Notes under the pieces: generated by a model | What the model saw: the letters and a program-made list of their open reading frames with translations, nothing else | Databases searched by the model: none | What the model was told of the DNA's origin: nothing | Part shown: positions 36,902 through 45,149 of the stretch, piece by piece | How positions within the stretch are numbered: the first letter of the stretch is position 1 | Layout of the letters: each line of letters starts with the position of its first letter | DNA from: JALHMI01 sp964598535 | GTDB taxonomy: Bacteria; Planctomycetota; Planctomycetia; Pirellulales; PALSA-1355 | Direction: 5' to 3' | NCBI GenBank assembly: GCA_964598535.1 | Contig: CAZRCI010000022.1 | Location: 22,639 to 86,638 of the forward strand | DNA length: 64,000 bases | Position numbers and translations under genes: made by a program

Positions 36902-36945
36902 CTACGATTCGCAGGCCACGGCCTGCTGTTCACTGAGCAATTCAA
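36724..36945 (-). CDS. Possible small Cys-rich protein between murF and mraY
   Basis: 73 aa if read from the ATG at 36945, which overlaps the end of murF. The last half has planctomycete-like GC-rich third codon positions and ends YRGYWVDCAGECFAMELKD. Cys residues occur at CELRRWCRVC and DCAGEC, recalling a small metal-binding fold. No family is recognised, and the true start may be later than 36945. The stop coincides with the outer arm of the hairpin. It may instead be a gene remnant. Confidence 0.25.
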   Translation of the reverse strand: MNCSVNSRPWPANRSYRHTESEDEQAICELRRWCRVCGNSALPSLLGWSIKLAGYRGYWVDCAGECFAMELKD

Positions 36946-38305
36946 CCAGCCGTTCCATGGCCAGGGCCCGGGAGCCCTTGACCAGGATCACGTCGCCCGG
37001 CTGAACCAGGTCGTGACATTGTTCGACGAGTTGTTCCATACCCTCGACGGCGACAGCCCGAGCGGCAGGCATCCCCGCCGCTCGTGCTCCGGCCACCACG
37101 TCGCCGCCATGCTCCCCACAAGCGAGCAGCACATCAGCGCCGCAGAGCGTCACTACCTGATCTCCCAGGTTCCGGTGCAGCGGAGTCGCGGCATCTCCCA
37201 ACTCGCGCATATCGCCGCAAACGACGATCCGCCGCCCCGGCGCGCCGATGTCTCGCAATAGCTCCAGCGCCGCGCGCATCGCAACAGGGCTGGCGTTGTA
37301 CGAATCGTCGATGATGGTGGCGCCGCCGATCCTGGTGATCTGGCATCGCATGGGTGGCGGCTCAAAGCCATCCAATCCGCGGCTGATCTCCGCGTCGCGC
37401 ATTCCGAGCAAGCGTCCGACGGCGACCGCCGCCAGCGCGCTCGACAAATGGTGCCGTCCCCAGACGGCCACCGACATGTGCGCGCCGTCGACATCGAACG
37501 TCAACCGACCGTCGTGGCTCTCGACGTTGGTGGCCACCAGGTCGTTCTCCAACCCGCGGCCAAACCAGACGATCTTTGCTCGACAAGAGGCAGCCGCGCG
37601 ACGCAGCCGTTCGTCGTCGCCGGCCAAGACGGCCACTCCCTCGGGCTCAAGCGCGCCGAGCAACTCCACCTTGGCCGCGGCCACGGCCTCGAGCGAACCG
37701 AAACCGCCCAGGTGCGCGTCTCCGATCCGCGTAATAACGCCGATGTGCGGGCGGCATAGACTGGCCAGCCGTTCGATCTCTCCAGATTCGCTCGCCGCCA
37801 GCTCCAGCACGGCAAAGTCGTGCCGCTGCTCGAGCGCCAACATCGACAGCGGCACACCGACATGATTGTTGTAGTTCTTCGGGCTAGAAGTTCCACAATG
37901 GCCGTGTTCGAGCACCGCGCGAATCATTTGCCGCGTGGTAGTTTTTCCGACGCTGCCGGTCACCGCCACGACGCGACCGCGAAACCGCGACCGGTTCCAG
38001 GCCGCCAGCTTCAGCAGCGACTGGTACGAACCTTCGACCTCCAGCGACCAGGAGCGCGGCGGCGGCTGCACGTAGCGCTTGCTCATGACGACGCCCTGCG
38101 CACCACGGGCGAGCGCTTCTTCGGCAAAGTCACCACCGTCGCGCCGGGTGCCGGCAAGTCCCCAAAAAACGTCGCCCGGCTGCACCTGCCGGCTATCAAC
38201 GACGACGCGTCCTACGCGAGCGTCTTCGCCATGCGGCGGAGCGAGCGTTGCCAGCCGTAGCCGGCCGCCCACGACCTGGTGCAATTGTTTTAGTGTCACG
38301 TCCAT
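36902..38305 (-). CDS. murF: UDP-N-acetylmuramoyl-tripeptide--D-alanyl-D-alanine ligase
   Basis: 467 aa from the ATG at 38305; a GTG at 38317 is also in frame. MurF features are the N-terminal DVTLKQLHQVVGGRL domain, P-loop VTGSVGKTTTRQMI, FAVLELAASESGEIERL and the C-terminal VCGDMRELG...LGDQV block. It joins D-Ala-D-Ala to the UDP-MurNAc-tripeptide. It starts about 15 bases downstream of murE. Confidence 0.93.
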   Translation of the reverse strand: MDVTLKQLHQVVGGRLRLATLAPPHGEDARVGRVVVDSRQVQPGDVFWGLAGTRRDGGDFAEEALARGAQGVVMSKRYVQPPPRSWSLEVEGSYQSLLKLAAWNRSRFRGRVVAVTGSVGKTTTRQMIRAVLEHGHCGTSSPKNYNNHVGVPLSMLALEQRHDFAVLELAASESGEIERLASLCRPHIGVITRIGDAHLGGFGSLEAVAAAKVELLGALEPEGVAVLAGDDERLRRAAASCRAKIVWFGRGLENDLVATNVESHDGRLTFDVDGAHMSVAVWGRHHLSSALAAVAVGRLLGMRDAEISRGLDGFEPPPMRCQITRIGGATIIDDSYNASPVAMRAALELLRDIGAPGRRIVVCGDMRELGDAATPLHRNLGDQVVTLCGADVLLACGEHGGDVVAGARAAGMPAARAVAVEGMEQLVEQCHDLVQPGDVILVKGSRALAMERLVELLSEQQAVACES

Positions 38306-38319
38306 GTGTGTCTTCACGG

Positions 38320-39831
38320 TTAGGAGTTGGCGACTCCTGACAATTGCCCATAGGGAGACGCCGGCCGCAGGTTGTAAAGCCAGCGTCGCGCCACTTCCCG
38401 GTCGTCGAGAGCAATCTGTTCGTCACCAATCTTTTGAATCGTCTCGTGTCCGCGGCCGGCAATCAGCACGCAGTCGTCCGGCCCGGCAAGCGCCAGGGCG
38501 TATTGAATCGCTTCCGCCCGGTCGGGCACGTAGCGCGCCGCGTCGGGCGTTTCGAATCCAGCCAGCACGCCGGCCGCGATCTGACGGGGCTCCTCGCGCC
38601 GAGCATTATCCGTCGTGACGATCGCCAAGTGCGCTCGCTCGGCCACGGCGCGCCCCATCAGCGGGCGCTTGGCCTGGTCGCGATTGCCGCCCGCGCCGAA
38701 AACGCAAATCAATCGGCCCGCGGTTACTTCGGCCAGCGTATCGAGCGACAGTGTCAGGGCATCCGGGGTATGGGCAAAATCAACGTACACGCCGAACGGC
38801 TGGCCACACTCGATGCGTTCCAGCCGGCCGCTCACGCGGCGTACTTCTTCCACACCACGAATAATGGTGGCTAGTTCCACGCCCTCGGCCAGGCCCACGG
38901 CCGTCGCCACGAGCACATTCTGAATGTGATGATCTCCGATCATCGCGGTCCGGGCCACGACGGTCATTTCGCCGGCCGTCACCAGAAATGTCTGCTCGCT
39001 TTTGCAACGATCCAGGAGTTGCGCGGTGAGGTTGGCCGGCGAACGCAGGCCCACGGTGAGCACGCCGTGCGGCACCAGGGGGGCATATTCGCGACTCGCC
39101 GGATCATCGACATTGATGACCGCCAGTCCGGTGGGCGACAGCAGTTCGAAGATCCGGCTCTTGGTTTGGTGATAATGTTTCAGCGTCGGATGATAATCCA
39201 GATGGTCGCGCCGCAAATTCGTGAGGCAGGCCGCCGACAGTTCGATTCCCGCGATCCGCCGCTGGGCAAGCGCGTGGCTCGAAACTTCGAGCACGCAATG
39301 CGAGCAGCCGTTGTCCACCATCCGCCGCATCCACTCGGCAATCACCGGCGCGCTGGGCGTGGTCAGTTCCGCGGGCGACGTTTCAAAACCGTCGCAATAA
39401 CCGAGCGTGCCCAGGGCGCCGACGCGCCGGCCGGCCGCTTCCAAAATGCTGACAACCAGCCGCGTGGTGGTCGTTTTGCCGTTGGTGCCCGTGACGCCGA
39501 TCACGCGCAGACGCCGCGCCGGATAGCCGGCCACGGCCTGGCACAAATGGCCGAGCGCCTCGCGCGAGTCGGTCACGATGCCCACCGGCACGGCAGAATC
39601 GACCGGCCGCTCGACGACGACGCAGGCCGCGCCGCGCGCGACCGCATCCGCGACATAGTCGTGGCCATCGACCTGTTCACCACGCACCGCGACAAAGACA
39701 TCTCCCGGCTGGCACTGGCGTGAATCGTCGGTACAGGCCCGGAGACGCACGTCGTCCGCGCCGCGCAGGAGGGCGCCGGGCAGCGCCTCGCGCAAGCTGA
39801 CTGGTTCGGCGGACGAGAATAACCGCGACAT
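38320..39831 (-). CDS. murE: UDP-N-acetylmuramoyl-L-alanyl-D-glutamate--diamino acid ligase
   Basis: 503 aa. The P-loop GVTGTNGKTTTTRLV, the TTPSAP and SSHALAQ substrate motifs and a C-terminal ligase domain are present. The amino-acid-selecting motif, DNPR in meso-diaminopimelate ligases, reads DNAR (TTDNARREEPRQ); the Arg that reads the second carboxylate is kept, which favours diaminopimelate. It is the first gene of the minus-strand mur cluster. No ftsI or ftsL precedes it. Confidence 0.92.
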   Translation of the reverse strand: MSRLFSSAEPVSLREALPGALLRGADDVRLRACTDDSRQCQPGDVFVAVRGEQVDGHDYVADAVARGAACVVVERPVDSAVPVGIVTDSREALGHLCQAVAGYPARRLRVIGVTGTNGKTTTTRLVVSILEAAGRRVGALGTLGYCDGFETSPAELTTPSAPVIAEWMRRMVDNGCSHCVLEVSSHALAQRRIAGIELSAACLTNLRRDHLDYHPTLKHYHQTKSRIFELLSPTGLAVINVDDPASREYAPLVPHGVLTVGLRSPANLTAQLLDRCKSEQTFLVTAGEMTVVARTAMIGDHHIQNVLVATAVGLAEGVELATIIRGVEEVRRVSGRLERIECGQPFGVYVDFAHTPDALTLSLDTLAEVTAGRLICVFGAGGNRDQAKRPLMGRAVAERAHLAIVTTDNARREEPRQIAAGVLAGFETPDAARYVPDRAEAIQYALALAGPDDCVLIAGRGHETIQKIGDEQIALDDREVARRWLYNLRPASPYGQLSGVANS

Positions 39832-40264
39832 GACGCGCGAGGCCTCCGTGCCTGCTCGATTTTCGAATATACCTCAAGCCCCCGGACCATCCTGGCCGCG
39901 AGGCCGCCACGCTGTTTCCCGGCGGATGCCGCAAGCCGACGCGGAAGGGGGCGGACAAACGTCCTGCTCAACACCCACCGCTAGCCAGCCCGAGGTTACG
40001 TCCGGTCCGGCGCGCTCCACCGAGAATTGCGTGGCGGGATTGTGCTGATTTCCGGAAGTGTGTCAAGGCGAGGTTCGCGGCCCCAGCTAGCAAGTGGGCC
40101 GCAGAGGATCGGGTTAATCGTGTCGTGCGTCCCTCGCCAGACGGGAGCCTGATCCTCGGCACCGCCGCACATCCCGATACCCGTGCGAGATACCTCCTCT
40201 CACTGCCGCACACGGCATGCGATCGGTTACAATCACGGCGTCAACCTCGCGAACAAGAGCCCCC
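39832..40264. promoter_or_regulatory. Divergent region upstream of murE
   Basis: 433 bases between murE (minus) and the HTH/EIIA gene (plus). The promoter of the whole mur cluster should be here, but I see no strong -35/-10 pair. No gene can be supported; ftsI, ftsL, rsmH and mraZ, usual in this position, are absent. Confidence 0.5.
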
Positions 40265-40975
40265 ATGTCCGACGACGACTTCACGATCGAAAGTTTGGCT
40301 GAATATCTGCACCTTGCGCCGGCGCAAGTTCAACGGCTCGTCGAACGCGGCAAACTGCCCGCTCGCAGGGTGGCCGGCCAGTGGCGGTTTGCCCAGGCCG
40401 AGATCCATCACTGGCTCGAAGAGCGGATCGGCCTGTCGAGCGACGACGAGTTGCAACACATGGAGAGCGCGCTCGACCGGGCTGCCGGAGTCGAGGGCGA
40501 ATCTCCGGTCTCCATCGCCGAGCTCATGCCGCTCGAGGCGATCGCCGTGCCCCTGGCGGCCCGCACGCGCGGCAGCGTCATTACGACACTGGTGGATGTC
40601 GCGGCGCGAACCGGCTGGCTATGGGATCCGAGCAAAATGGCCGACGCGGTACGCGCGCGCGAGGAACTGATGCCCACGGCCCTAGAAGGCGGCATGGCTT
40701 TGCTGCATCCCCGGCGACCGCTGGCGAACATCCTGGCCCAACCGCTGATCGCGTTTGGCCGCACGAATTCGGGCATTCCCTTTGGCGGTCCGCGCGGCTC
40801 GCTGACAGACTTGTTCTTCTTGATCCTGTCGATCGACGACCGAGGCCATTTGCGCGTGTTAGCCAGGCTCAGTCGCCTGCTCGGAGATCCGACATTTCTC
40901 GCGGAATTGCGGGCGGTTTCCGACGCCGTAGCGATGCGAGCGCTGGTTGTCGCCTTCGAGACGGGCCTGCCGTGA
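40265..40975 (+). CDS. Helix-turn-helix fused to EIIA-Ntr (PtsN-like) domain
   Basis: 236 aa from the ATG at 40265. Residues 1-55 are an excisionase/MerR-type HTH (FTIESLAEYLHLAPAQVQRLVERGKLPARRVAGQWRF). From about residue 85 comes a PTS EIIA type-2 domain: VDVAARTGWL, then the phospho-acceptor region EGGMALLHPRRPL with the His kept. In PtsN the family senses phosphorylation state from a PTS phosphorelay. The fusion suggests DNA binding, or promoter recognition, controlled by that state. No EI or HPr gene is in the window. Confidence 0.8.
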   Translation: MSDDDFTIESLAEYLHLAPAQVQRLVERGKLPARRVAGQWRFAQAEIHHWLEERIGLSSDDELQHMESALDRAAGVEGESPVSIAELMPLEAIAVPLAARTRGSVITTLVDVAARTGWLWDPSKMADAVRAREELMPTALEGGMALLHPRRPLANILAQPLIAFGRTNSGIPFGGPRGSLTDLFFLILSIDDRGHLRVLARLSRLLGDPTFLAELRAVSDAVAMRALVVAFETGLP

Positions 40976-41120
40976 TTCGCGCGCCTGCCCCCTTGGCATT
41001 TTGGCGTTCGGCATTTGGAACGTCGCGCGATAAACTCTGCAAACGCTCCGCCGGAAGATTCATCCGCCAGCGGGGCTCGTAACGCCGCCCGTCCCGCCCC
41101 TTGTTTCATCGCGTCGTTTG

Positions 41121-41945
41121 ATGCCAACGCTGAACATCTTGCTGATCGGCCAACCGGCAGACGTGGTGGCGCTGTCCGAGCAAACGCTCGCGCTCGGCAT
41201 GCCGGGGGTTCGGCATTTTCCGGAGCTAAAAGCAGCGTTGGAATGGCTCTCCGAAGCCGAACGGCCAGCTACCGATGCGATCTTGCTTTGTGAACCGCGG
41301 CCCGGCTGCTGGACAGATCGCGAGCTTCATGCATTGCGTTGCCGCGCGCCCCTGGCGCGGATAATCCGTCTCTCAGGCGTCTGGTGTGACGGGCAGGGGC
41401 GGAGCGGCCGCCCACCGGAAGGCAGTTTTCCCATCGCCTGGCACCAACTGCCCGCGCGCATCCAACGCGAGCTGGAGCAATTCGAACACGGCGAGCCGAG
41501 CGTGTTCAACGCGCCGCCAACCGCCACGGCTGAAGACCTGCACGCGGTGATGAGAGCGGTTGGCTTTAGCGGCAACGCTGCGCGAAAGACGGTTGCGATC
41601 GTGGCACCGAGGGCCGCGGCCGCGGCCACCTGGGCAGAGCTGTGCCTCAAGCTGGGCCATCGAGCGGAGATCATCGCAAGCGACTGCGAGAACCTTTCGG
41701 CAACGGCGGACGTCGTGCTCTGGGACTGCGATCCGCGCGAGCTCGCCGATGTTCCGCTCATCCGGCGTTTTATCGCGCGGGCCGCCACGGCCAGCGTACT
41801 GGCAATCACCGGCTTTCCACGTCCCGCAGACGTTCAGTTGGCCCAGCGCCATGGAATTGCCGCGGTGTTGCCGAAACCGCTATTGGCCGCGGAGCTTGCA
41901 TGGCACCTTTCGGCCGCAGTGCGCGGGCGCTGTTCGCTGACCTGA
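41121..41945 (+). CDS. Tandem pseudo-receiver protein
   Basis: 274 aa from the ATG at 41121. Two CheY-like alpha/beta segments are apparent. The first (1-125) starts LNILLIGQPADVV with ATDAILLCEPRPG, lacking the usual phospho-acceptor Asp context. The second (160-270) has KTVAIVAPR, TADVVLWDCDP, VLAITGF and GIAAVLPKPL, keeping an Asp and the KP pair. No output domain is fused. It follows the HTH/EIIA gene by 145 bases on the same strand. Assignment to the receiver fold is inference from pattern. Confidence 0.5.
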   Translation: MPTLNILLIGQPADVVALSEQTLALGMPGVRHFPELKAALEWLSEAERPATDAILLCEPRPGCWTDRELHALRCRAPLARIIRLSGVWCDGQGRSGRPPEGSFPIAWHQLPARIQRELEQFEHGEPSVFNAPPTATAEDLHAVMRAVGFSGNAARKTVAIVAPRAAAAATWAELCLKLGHRAEIIASDCENLSATADVVLWDCDPRELADVPLIRRFIARAATASVLAITGFPRPADVQLAQRHGIAAVLPKPLLAAELAWHLSAAVRGRCSLT

Positions 41946-41954
41946 TAGCAGGCT
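41946..41954 (+). repeat. Partial match to the stop-codon-linked repeat
   Basis: TAGCAGGCT starts directly after the TGA stop of the pseudo-receiver gene. Only these nine bases match copies 1 and 2, so it may be coincidence. Confidence 0.3.
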
Positions 41955-42012
41955 ACACTCAGGAGCCACGTTCCCCGAATCGATTCAACCGCGGCCCCAC
42001 CCGATACCCCAC

Positions 42013-42834
42013 ATGGCCAACAAAAAGTATGCCTTGATCACCGGCGCGGGCAGCGGACTTGGCCGCGCGCTTTCGGTCGCGCTTGCCCGGCGCGGCTGGT
42101 ATTTGGCCGTGGCCGACGTCAACGACGCGGGCAGCCAAGAGACGCTCGAACTGGTGCGTGCCGCCGGCGGCGATGGCCAGATCGAGCACTTGGACGTAAC
42201 CAAGAGCGACGACTGGAAAAGGCTCGGCGAGCGGCTGCAAGCGACCTGGCCGCAGTTGGACCTCTTGGTGAATAACGCCGGCGTTGGCGCCGGCGGCGAC
42301 GTCGGCACGTTATCGCTCGAAGACTGGCGCTGGACGGTCGACGTCAACCTGTGGGGCGTGATCTACGGCTGTCATACGATGGTCGAATGGCTTAAGTCCA
42401 ATAGTGCGGGCGCCCACGTCGTCAACACCGCGTCGATGGCCGCGATTGCATCGGCACCTGGCATGGCTGCATACAACGTGACCAAGGCCGGCGTGGTGTC
42501 GCTCTCAGAAACGCTCTATGGAGAGCTGCTGCCCTGCGGCGTGGGCGTCACGGTCGTCTGTCCGGCGTTTTTCCGGACGAATATTATCGGCAACGGGCGA
42601 TTTGCCACGCCCGCCCAGCGCGAAATCGCCGGCAAATTGATGGATAGCTCGACATGCACGGCCGACGAAGTGGCCGCCAAGGTCCTGAAGGCGATCGACC
42701 GCAAACGACTCTATGTGACCGTGCCCGGCGCGTCCACGTTCTTCTGGCGGCTCAAACGTCTGATGCCGGTTCGCATGCTGAAGCTGGTCGCCAAGCGCGG
42801 CGAGCGAATGGCCGCGGCGCAAAGCAGCTCTTAA
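42013..42834 (+). CDS. Short-chain dehydrogenase/reductase (classical SDR)
   Basis: 273 aa. TGAGSGLGR gives the NAD(P)-binding glycine motif near residue 10, LLVNNAGVG the NNAG motif, a catalytic Ser is in NTASMAA, and YNVTK is the Y-x3-K pair. The substrate cannot be inferred. The C-terminal region (FFWRLKRLMPVRMLKLVAK) is basic and may be membrane-associated. A hairpin follows the gene. Confidence 0.85.
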   Translation: MANKKYALITGAGSGLGRALSVALARRGWYLAVADVNDAGSQETLELVRAAGGDGQIEHLDVTKSDDWKRLGERLQATWPQLDLLVNNAGVGAGGDVGTLSLEDWRWTVDVNLWGVIYGCHTMVEWLKSNSAGAHVVNTASMAAIASAPGMAAYNVTKAGVVSLSETLYGELLPCGVGVTVVCPAFFRTNIIGNGRFATPAQREIAGKLMDSSTCTADEVAAKVLKAIDRKRLYVTVPGASTFFWRLKRLMPVRMLKLVAKRGERMAAAQSSS

Positions 42835-42880
42835 CAGCCCGTCGGCGGATTCGACGGCTGCACGAGCGCATGAATACGAT

Positions 42881-42912
42881 CTCAAAATAGCGACCTAAAT
42901 CGCTATTTTGAG
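42881..42912. terminator. Hairpin after the SDR gene
   Basis: CTCAAAATAGCGA (42881-42893) and TCGCTATTTTGAG (42900-42912) pair perfectly over a 6-base loop. T-rich bases lie inside the arm rather than after it, so termination efficiency is uncertain. Confidence 0.6.
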
Positions 42913-43061
42913 AGTCTTACGAAGCTTGGCTCCGCACCTGAGTGAGGTTGAAACAGGCCACACCACGCACGATGGCTTATTTCAGACGGTTAGACGACCG
43001 CCGACACGCGGGAATCTCGGGGGACGAGACATGTTCTCCGGCCAGAGCGAGCTCATTCCAT

Positions 43062-43099
43062 AAAAAAACGGGCCCTGGAAGCGAATTCCAGAGCCCGTT
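43062..43099 (-). terminator. Rho-independent terminator of the DUF4198-like gene
   Basis: On the minus strand AACGGGC...CTGGAA pairs with TTCCAG...GCCCGTT, followed by seven T residues (plus-strand A-run at 43062-43068). It lies 29 bases past the stop. Confidence 0.88.
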
Positions 43100-43127
43100 C
43101 TTAGCGATTCCGTTGGCCAGGCAAGGC

Positions 43128-44486
43128 CTACTTGCTGAGCAGCTTGCAGTTGGTGAAGTCCAACTGTTTGGCGGTTGCGCCACCCTTGTGGGCATCAATC
43201 TCGATGATCTGCTTGGGCAAATCGAAACTGCCAACGCGTTGCCACGAATTGAAGTAAGCCAGGCTCGTGCGAAGATCTCCGCTCTTGGCATCGAAGAAGT
43301 TCATCGTGAACGACCGCGGCAGATACTTGTTCTCTTTGTTTCGCTCGATCTCGAGCACACTGATCGTAAATCGCATGGTCGGGCCGGCCGAGCGGTTCAC
43401 CTCCAGGATGACATCGTCCTTGATGCGATAAACGCTCTCGGAGCTGTCGTCGCCAAGGTCGATCTTGCGTCCCAGCGGGTGCGGAATTTTTTCTTCCACA
43501 AACGTGATATCGCCCTGTGAAACTTCACCATCCGGCATGCGGTGCTGAACCATCGAGTTAAGTTGTTCTTCGACCCAATCGGCCAGCTTGCCCTGGGGCA
43601 ACTCCACGCTGACTACGCCGTCGGCATCGATCTCGATGGTTCCGGCAAGCGATTCATCGCCCGAAATCACGTTGATATTGGCCGTGAAACCGGGGAACTC
43701 ATACCAGATGGCGCGACCTTCGCGAGCCCGCACGAGCGCATCGTGAGCCGAACTGTCGGTGCCCGGAGTCTTTTCGGCCGTCAGTACCGTGCCAGGAACA
43801 TCGAGCGTGAGCGTGGCGTAGTGCGAGGTATTATCGAATTTCTTACCTTCGCGTTCGCCTCCCTTGTCGGCTTCAACCTTGGAGGTTAGGACGCCCCAGG
43901 CGCCCGGGCTGGCCGTCACGCTTGCTCGTCCCTCGCGATCCGCCTTCAACTCGTGATGCTTTCCGTCCGGATCGACAAATTGCACCTCGGCATCGGCGAC
44001 CGGCTGGCCCTCGAACAATACCTGCACGGCCAGCTTCGAGCCCTCGAGCGTGGGCACGATGTCGAGCTTCAGCTTTTCCGCGCGAGCCGTTGCGGCGCTG
44101 TCGGTCCAATCGCTGCCCAGGCCCTTGGCGTAGTAGTGGAGCAACGTCGGCGCGGGACCATGAGCAAAAACGCCGTAGTCCCAGTGGCCTTCTAGGCTGG
44201 CGCCGGCAGCATTGCACGAAGCGACCAGCGCAGCTTCGTCACCTTCGGCGGCGGCCAGCGAAACGGACGTCGACTTGCCGTCAGCACCGCGAAGCCAAAC
44301 TTTCGTCTTGGCGGCCTTGGCAATCAGGTGCGGCTCGCCTGGCTCTGGTTCTTCGGAAAAATACAACCGGGCTTGCGACTTGTCGGCGCCGCCTCGCAAA
44401 TCCAACCAGAGAAAGTGAGCCTGAACAGACGCGCTTACTGCCAGCGAGCCAATCAGGGCGAGCAGGGCATGACGAATCATCAACAT
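43128..44486 (-). CDS. Secreted DUF4198-like plus DUF3386-like protein
   Basis: 452 aa with a signal peptide ending in VQAHFLWL, the start typical of DUF4198 exported proteins associated with metal handling. Residues 20-230 are a beta-rich Ig-like region. Residues 245-445 resemble DUF3386: REGRAIWYEFPGFTANI, then WVEEQLNSMVQHRM. The two parts together form an unusual composite. The gene diverges from hemP and has its own terminator, suggesting a role in haem or metal acquisition, but no ligand residues are proven. Confidence 0.65.
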   Translation of the reverse strand: MLMIRHALLALIGSLAVSASVQAHFLWLDLRGGADKSQARLYFSEEPEPGEPHLIAKAAKTKVWLRGADGKSTSVSLAAAEGDEAALVASCNAAGASLEGHWDYGVFAHGPAPTLLHYYAKGLGSDWTDSAATARAEKLKLDIVPTLEGSKLAVQVLFEGQPVADAEVQFVDPDGKHHELKADREGRASVTASPGAWGVLTSKVEADKGGEREGKKFDNTSHYATLTLDVPGTVLTAEKTPGTDSSAHDALVRAREGRAIWYEFPGFTANINVISGDESLAGTIEIDADGVVSVELPQGKLADWVEEQLNSMVQHRMPDGEVSQGDITFVEEKIPHPLGRKIDLGDDSSESVYRIKDDVILEVNRSAGPTMRFTISVLEIERNKENKYLPRSFTMNFFDAKSGDLRTSLAYFNSWQRVGSFDLPKQIIEIDAHKGGATAKQLDFTNCKLLSK

Positions 44487-44686
44487 AGGTAAGGATCCTT
44501 AACGGGCCGTTTCACAGTGCTTGAATCACAGTGCATGAACGCCGAATCGGCCAAGGATTCGACCGCGGCCATAAGGGGTGGCCGCCATGAATTCGCGGGA
44601 GGGAGGAACTTGTAGCGTTCGCGAAAATCGGCACAAAACTGCGTCGGGTGGGCCACAAGTGCTGAGACACGTTCTCAAGTCCTTCC

Positions 44687-44714
44687 ATAGTAATAGTTTT
44701 GCCGGCCCCGTCAA
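44687..44714 (-). promoter_or_regulatory. Candidate promoter for the DUF4198-like gene
   Basis: On the minus strand TTGACG (44709-44714), a 16-base spacer and TACTAT (44687-44692) match the consensus at 5 and 4 of 6 positions. The leader would be about 195 bases. Confidence 0.45.
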
Positions 44715-44812
44715 TTACCTCCGAAAGCCTTCATTGCGCAACTCATAAATCGCTATGAATTAATGCCTTACGAAAAAACGCACACTTGCGAGCTAATTCG
44801 CACCAATCCTTA

Positions 44813-44841
44813 TTGACACACAGTCTCAACAAGGATAGAAC
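44813..44841 (+). promoter_or_regulatory. Promoter of hemP
   Basis: A perfect TTGACA (44813-44818), a 17-base spacer and TAGAAC (44836-44841). Transcription would begin near 44848, about 47 bases upstream of the hemP start. Confidence 0.65.
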
Positions 44842-44894
44842 TGGCGTCTACTGGTTCGTGAGTGTGTTCCGCTTTTTTCGTCAAAAGGTGCCCT

Positions 44895-45083
44895 GTGTTC
44901 AGTGACCCTCGAAATACCTCTGGTCCGGCCAACGATCCCTCGGCGAGCTATTCGCCGCCTCAAATGCACGAAGTGAATTCCCAGGAGTTAATGCAGGGAA
45001 CTCGTGAAATCATCATTCGCCACGGCGAAGAAGCCTATCGGCTGAGCGTGACCCGGAGCGGAAAGCTGATTCTGCGAAAGTAG
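44895..45083 (+). CDS. hemP: Hemin uptake protein HemP
   Basis: 62 aa from the GTG at 44895, chosen because an AAGG ribosome site sits 6 bases before it; a GTG at 44862 lacks one. The second half matches the HemP family: VNSQELMQGTREIIIRHG followed by YRLSVTRSGKLILRK. The family is small, cytoplasmic and tied to haem uptake or its regulation, though the mechanism is not settled. Haem receptor and transporter genes are not adjacent. Confidence 0.85.
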   Translation: MFSDPRNTSGPANDPSASYSPPQMHEVNSQELMQGTREIIIRHGEEAYRLSVTRSGKLILRK

Positions 45084-45149
45084 GAACGGCGGGATCTCGT
45101 GAAGCGCTTAGGGCCGGCGCCGGCCATTAAGCGTCGTTCTGACATACGT

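Larger units (their letters stand above)
44487..44894. promoter_or_regulatory. Divergent promoter region of the DUF4198-like gene and hemP
   Basis: 408 bases with no gene. Two outward-facing promoters are visible, one for each side. I see no clear Fur box. Confidence 0.55.
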
